Source: Phycisphaerales bacterium (lineage in GTDB: Bacteria > Planctomycetota > Phycisphaerae > Phycisphaerales > SM1A02). From it: 64,000 bases of DNA. Positions 63,997-64,000 of the stretch are shown in pieces. Every line of letters begins with the position of its first letter. The first letter of the stretch is position 1. The notes beneath the pieces were generated by a model, which saw nothing but the letters and a program-made list of their open reading frames with translations, had not been told where the DNA came from and made no database searches. The DNA is taken from NCBI GenBank assembly GCA_029268515.1, contig JAQWNP010000006.1, positions 558,001 to 622,000 on the forward strand. Direction: 5' to 3'. Both the position numbers and the translations under genes were made by a program.

Positions 63997-64000
63997 TGTG

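Noticed and set aside
1-64000. CRISPR arrays, insertion sequences, integrases, prophage genes
   Set aside because: No regularly spaced repeats and no transposase or integrase motifs in any frame examined.

Overview
The window looks like chromosomal DNA of a Gram-negative bacterium, most likely a marine member of the Planctomycetota close to Phycisphaerae. This is an inference. It rests on an outer-membrane gene set (LptB, TolC-family protein, POTRA protein, many lipoproteins), a membrane protein with the C-x2-C ... GL ... CPxCG zinc ribbon common in that phylum, a tricorn-type protease, and housekeeping genes scattered rather than in their usual operons (dnaN, dnaE, atpG and a lone tRNA-Ile). 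There is no integrase, transposase, phage module or CRISPR array. Genes are tightly packed on both strands, with many 4-base start/stop overlaps and three convergent pairs whose stop codons abut or overlap.

Layout. 1-6.6 kb: a truncated VKOR-like gene and argS (minus), then a cobalamin-binding/MeaB-type GTPase fusion, an APC permease with USP domains and a small membrane protein. 6.6-15.8 kb: tricorn-like protease, MmgE/PrpD protein, class I fructose-bisphosphatase, thiolase, a DUF4149 protein and an NRAMP-like transporter. 15.8-22.9 kb (minus): S41 protease, a fungal-type cytosine deaminase, a lipoprotein with two POTRA domains, an HlyD-type adaptor and a TolC-like lipoprotein, with no pump gene. 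23-31.5 kb (plus): a GH35-like protein lacking its acid/base residue, upp, a solitary DNA methyltransferase, a 460-base structured non-coding stretch, a phosphoesterase, tsaB, and two regulators with degenerate receiver domains. 31.5-42 kb (mainly minus): dnaE, a class IV aminotransferase, a PEGA lipoprotein, lptB and a run of unrecognised genes. 42-52.7 kb: low-molecular-weight phosphatase, ThiE fusion, Na+/H+ antiporter, PhnP-like hydrolase, lone atpG, redoxin and DsbD-N proteins, cysteine-less rhodanese lipoprotein, metallo-beta-lactamase protein and M28 peptidase. 52.7-64 kb: a DUF5684 gene between imperfect direct repeats, tRNA-Ile(GAT), mdh, PduO-type adenosyltransferase, gap, dnaN, tkt, ferritin, nfo, a TPR lipoprotein, queF, rdgB and a zinc-ribbon protein.

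How the genes fit together. Central carbon metabolism is well represented (fbp, gap, tkt, mdh). Cobalamin use is suggested by the B12/MeaB fusion and the adenosyltransferase; with thiolase and the MmgE/PrpD protein this hints at acyl-CoA or propionate metabolism, but no mutase is present here. Cytosine deaminase plus UPRT would make a cytosine-to-UMP salvage route. Several genes have a -10-like hexamer only 6-10 bases before the start codon and no Shine-Dalgarno sequence, suggesting leaderless transcripts, while others have good Shine-Dalgarno sites. The most unusual items are the pump-less TolC/HlyD/POTRA neighbourhood, the B12/GTPase fusion without a mutase, the paired degenerate receivers, the repeat-flanked DUF5684 gene and the structured intergenic region at 27.5-27.9 kb. 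No complete novel defence or mobile system was recognised.
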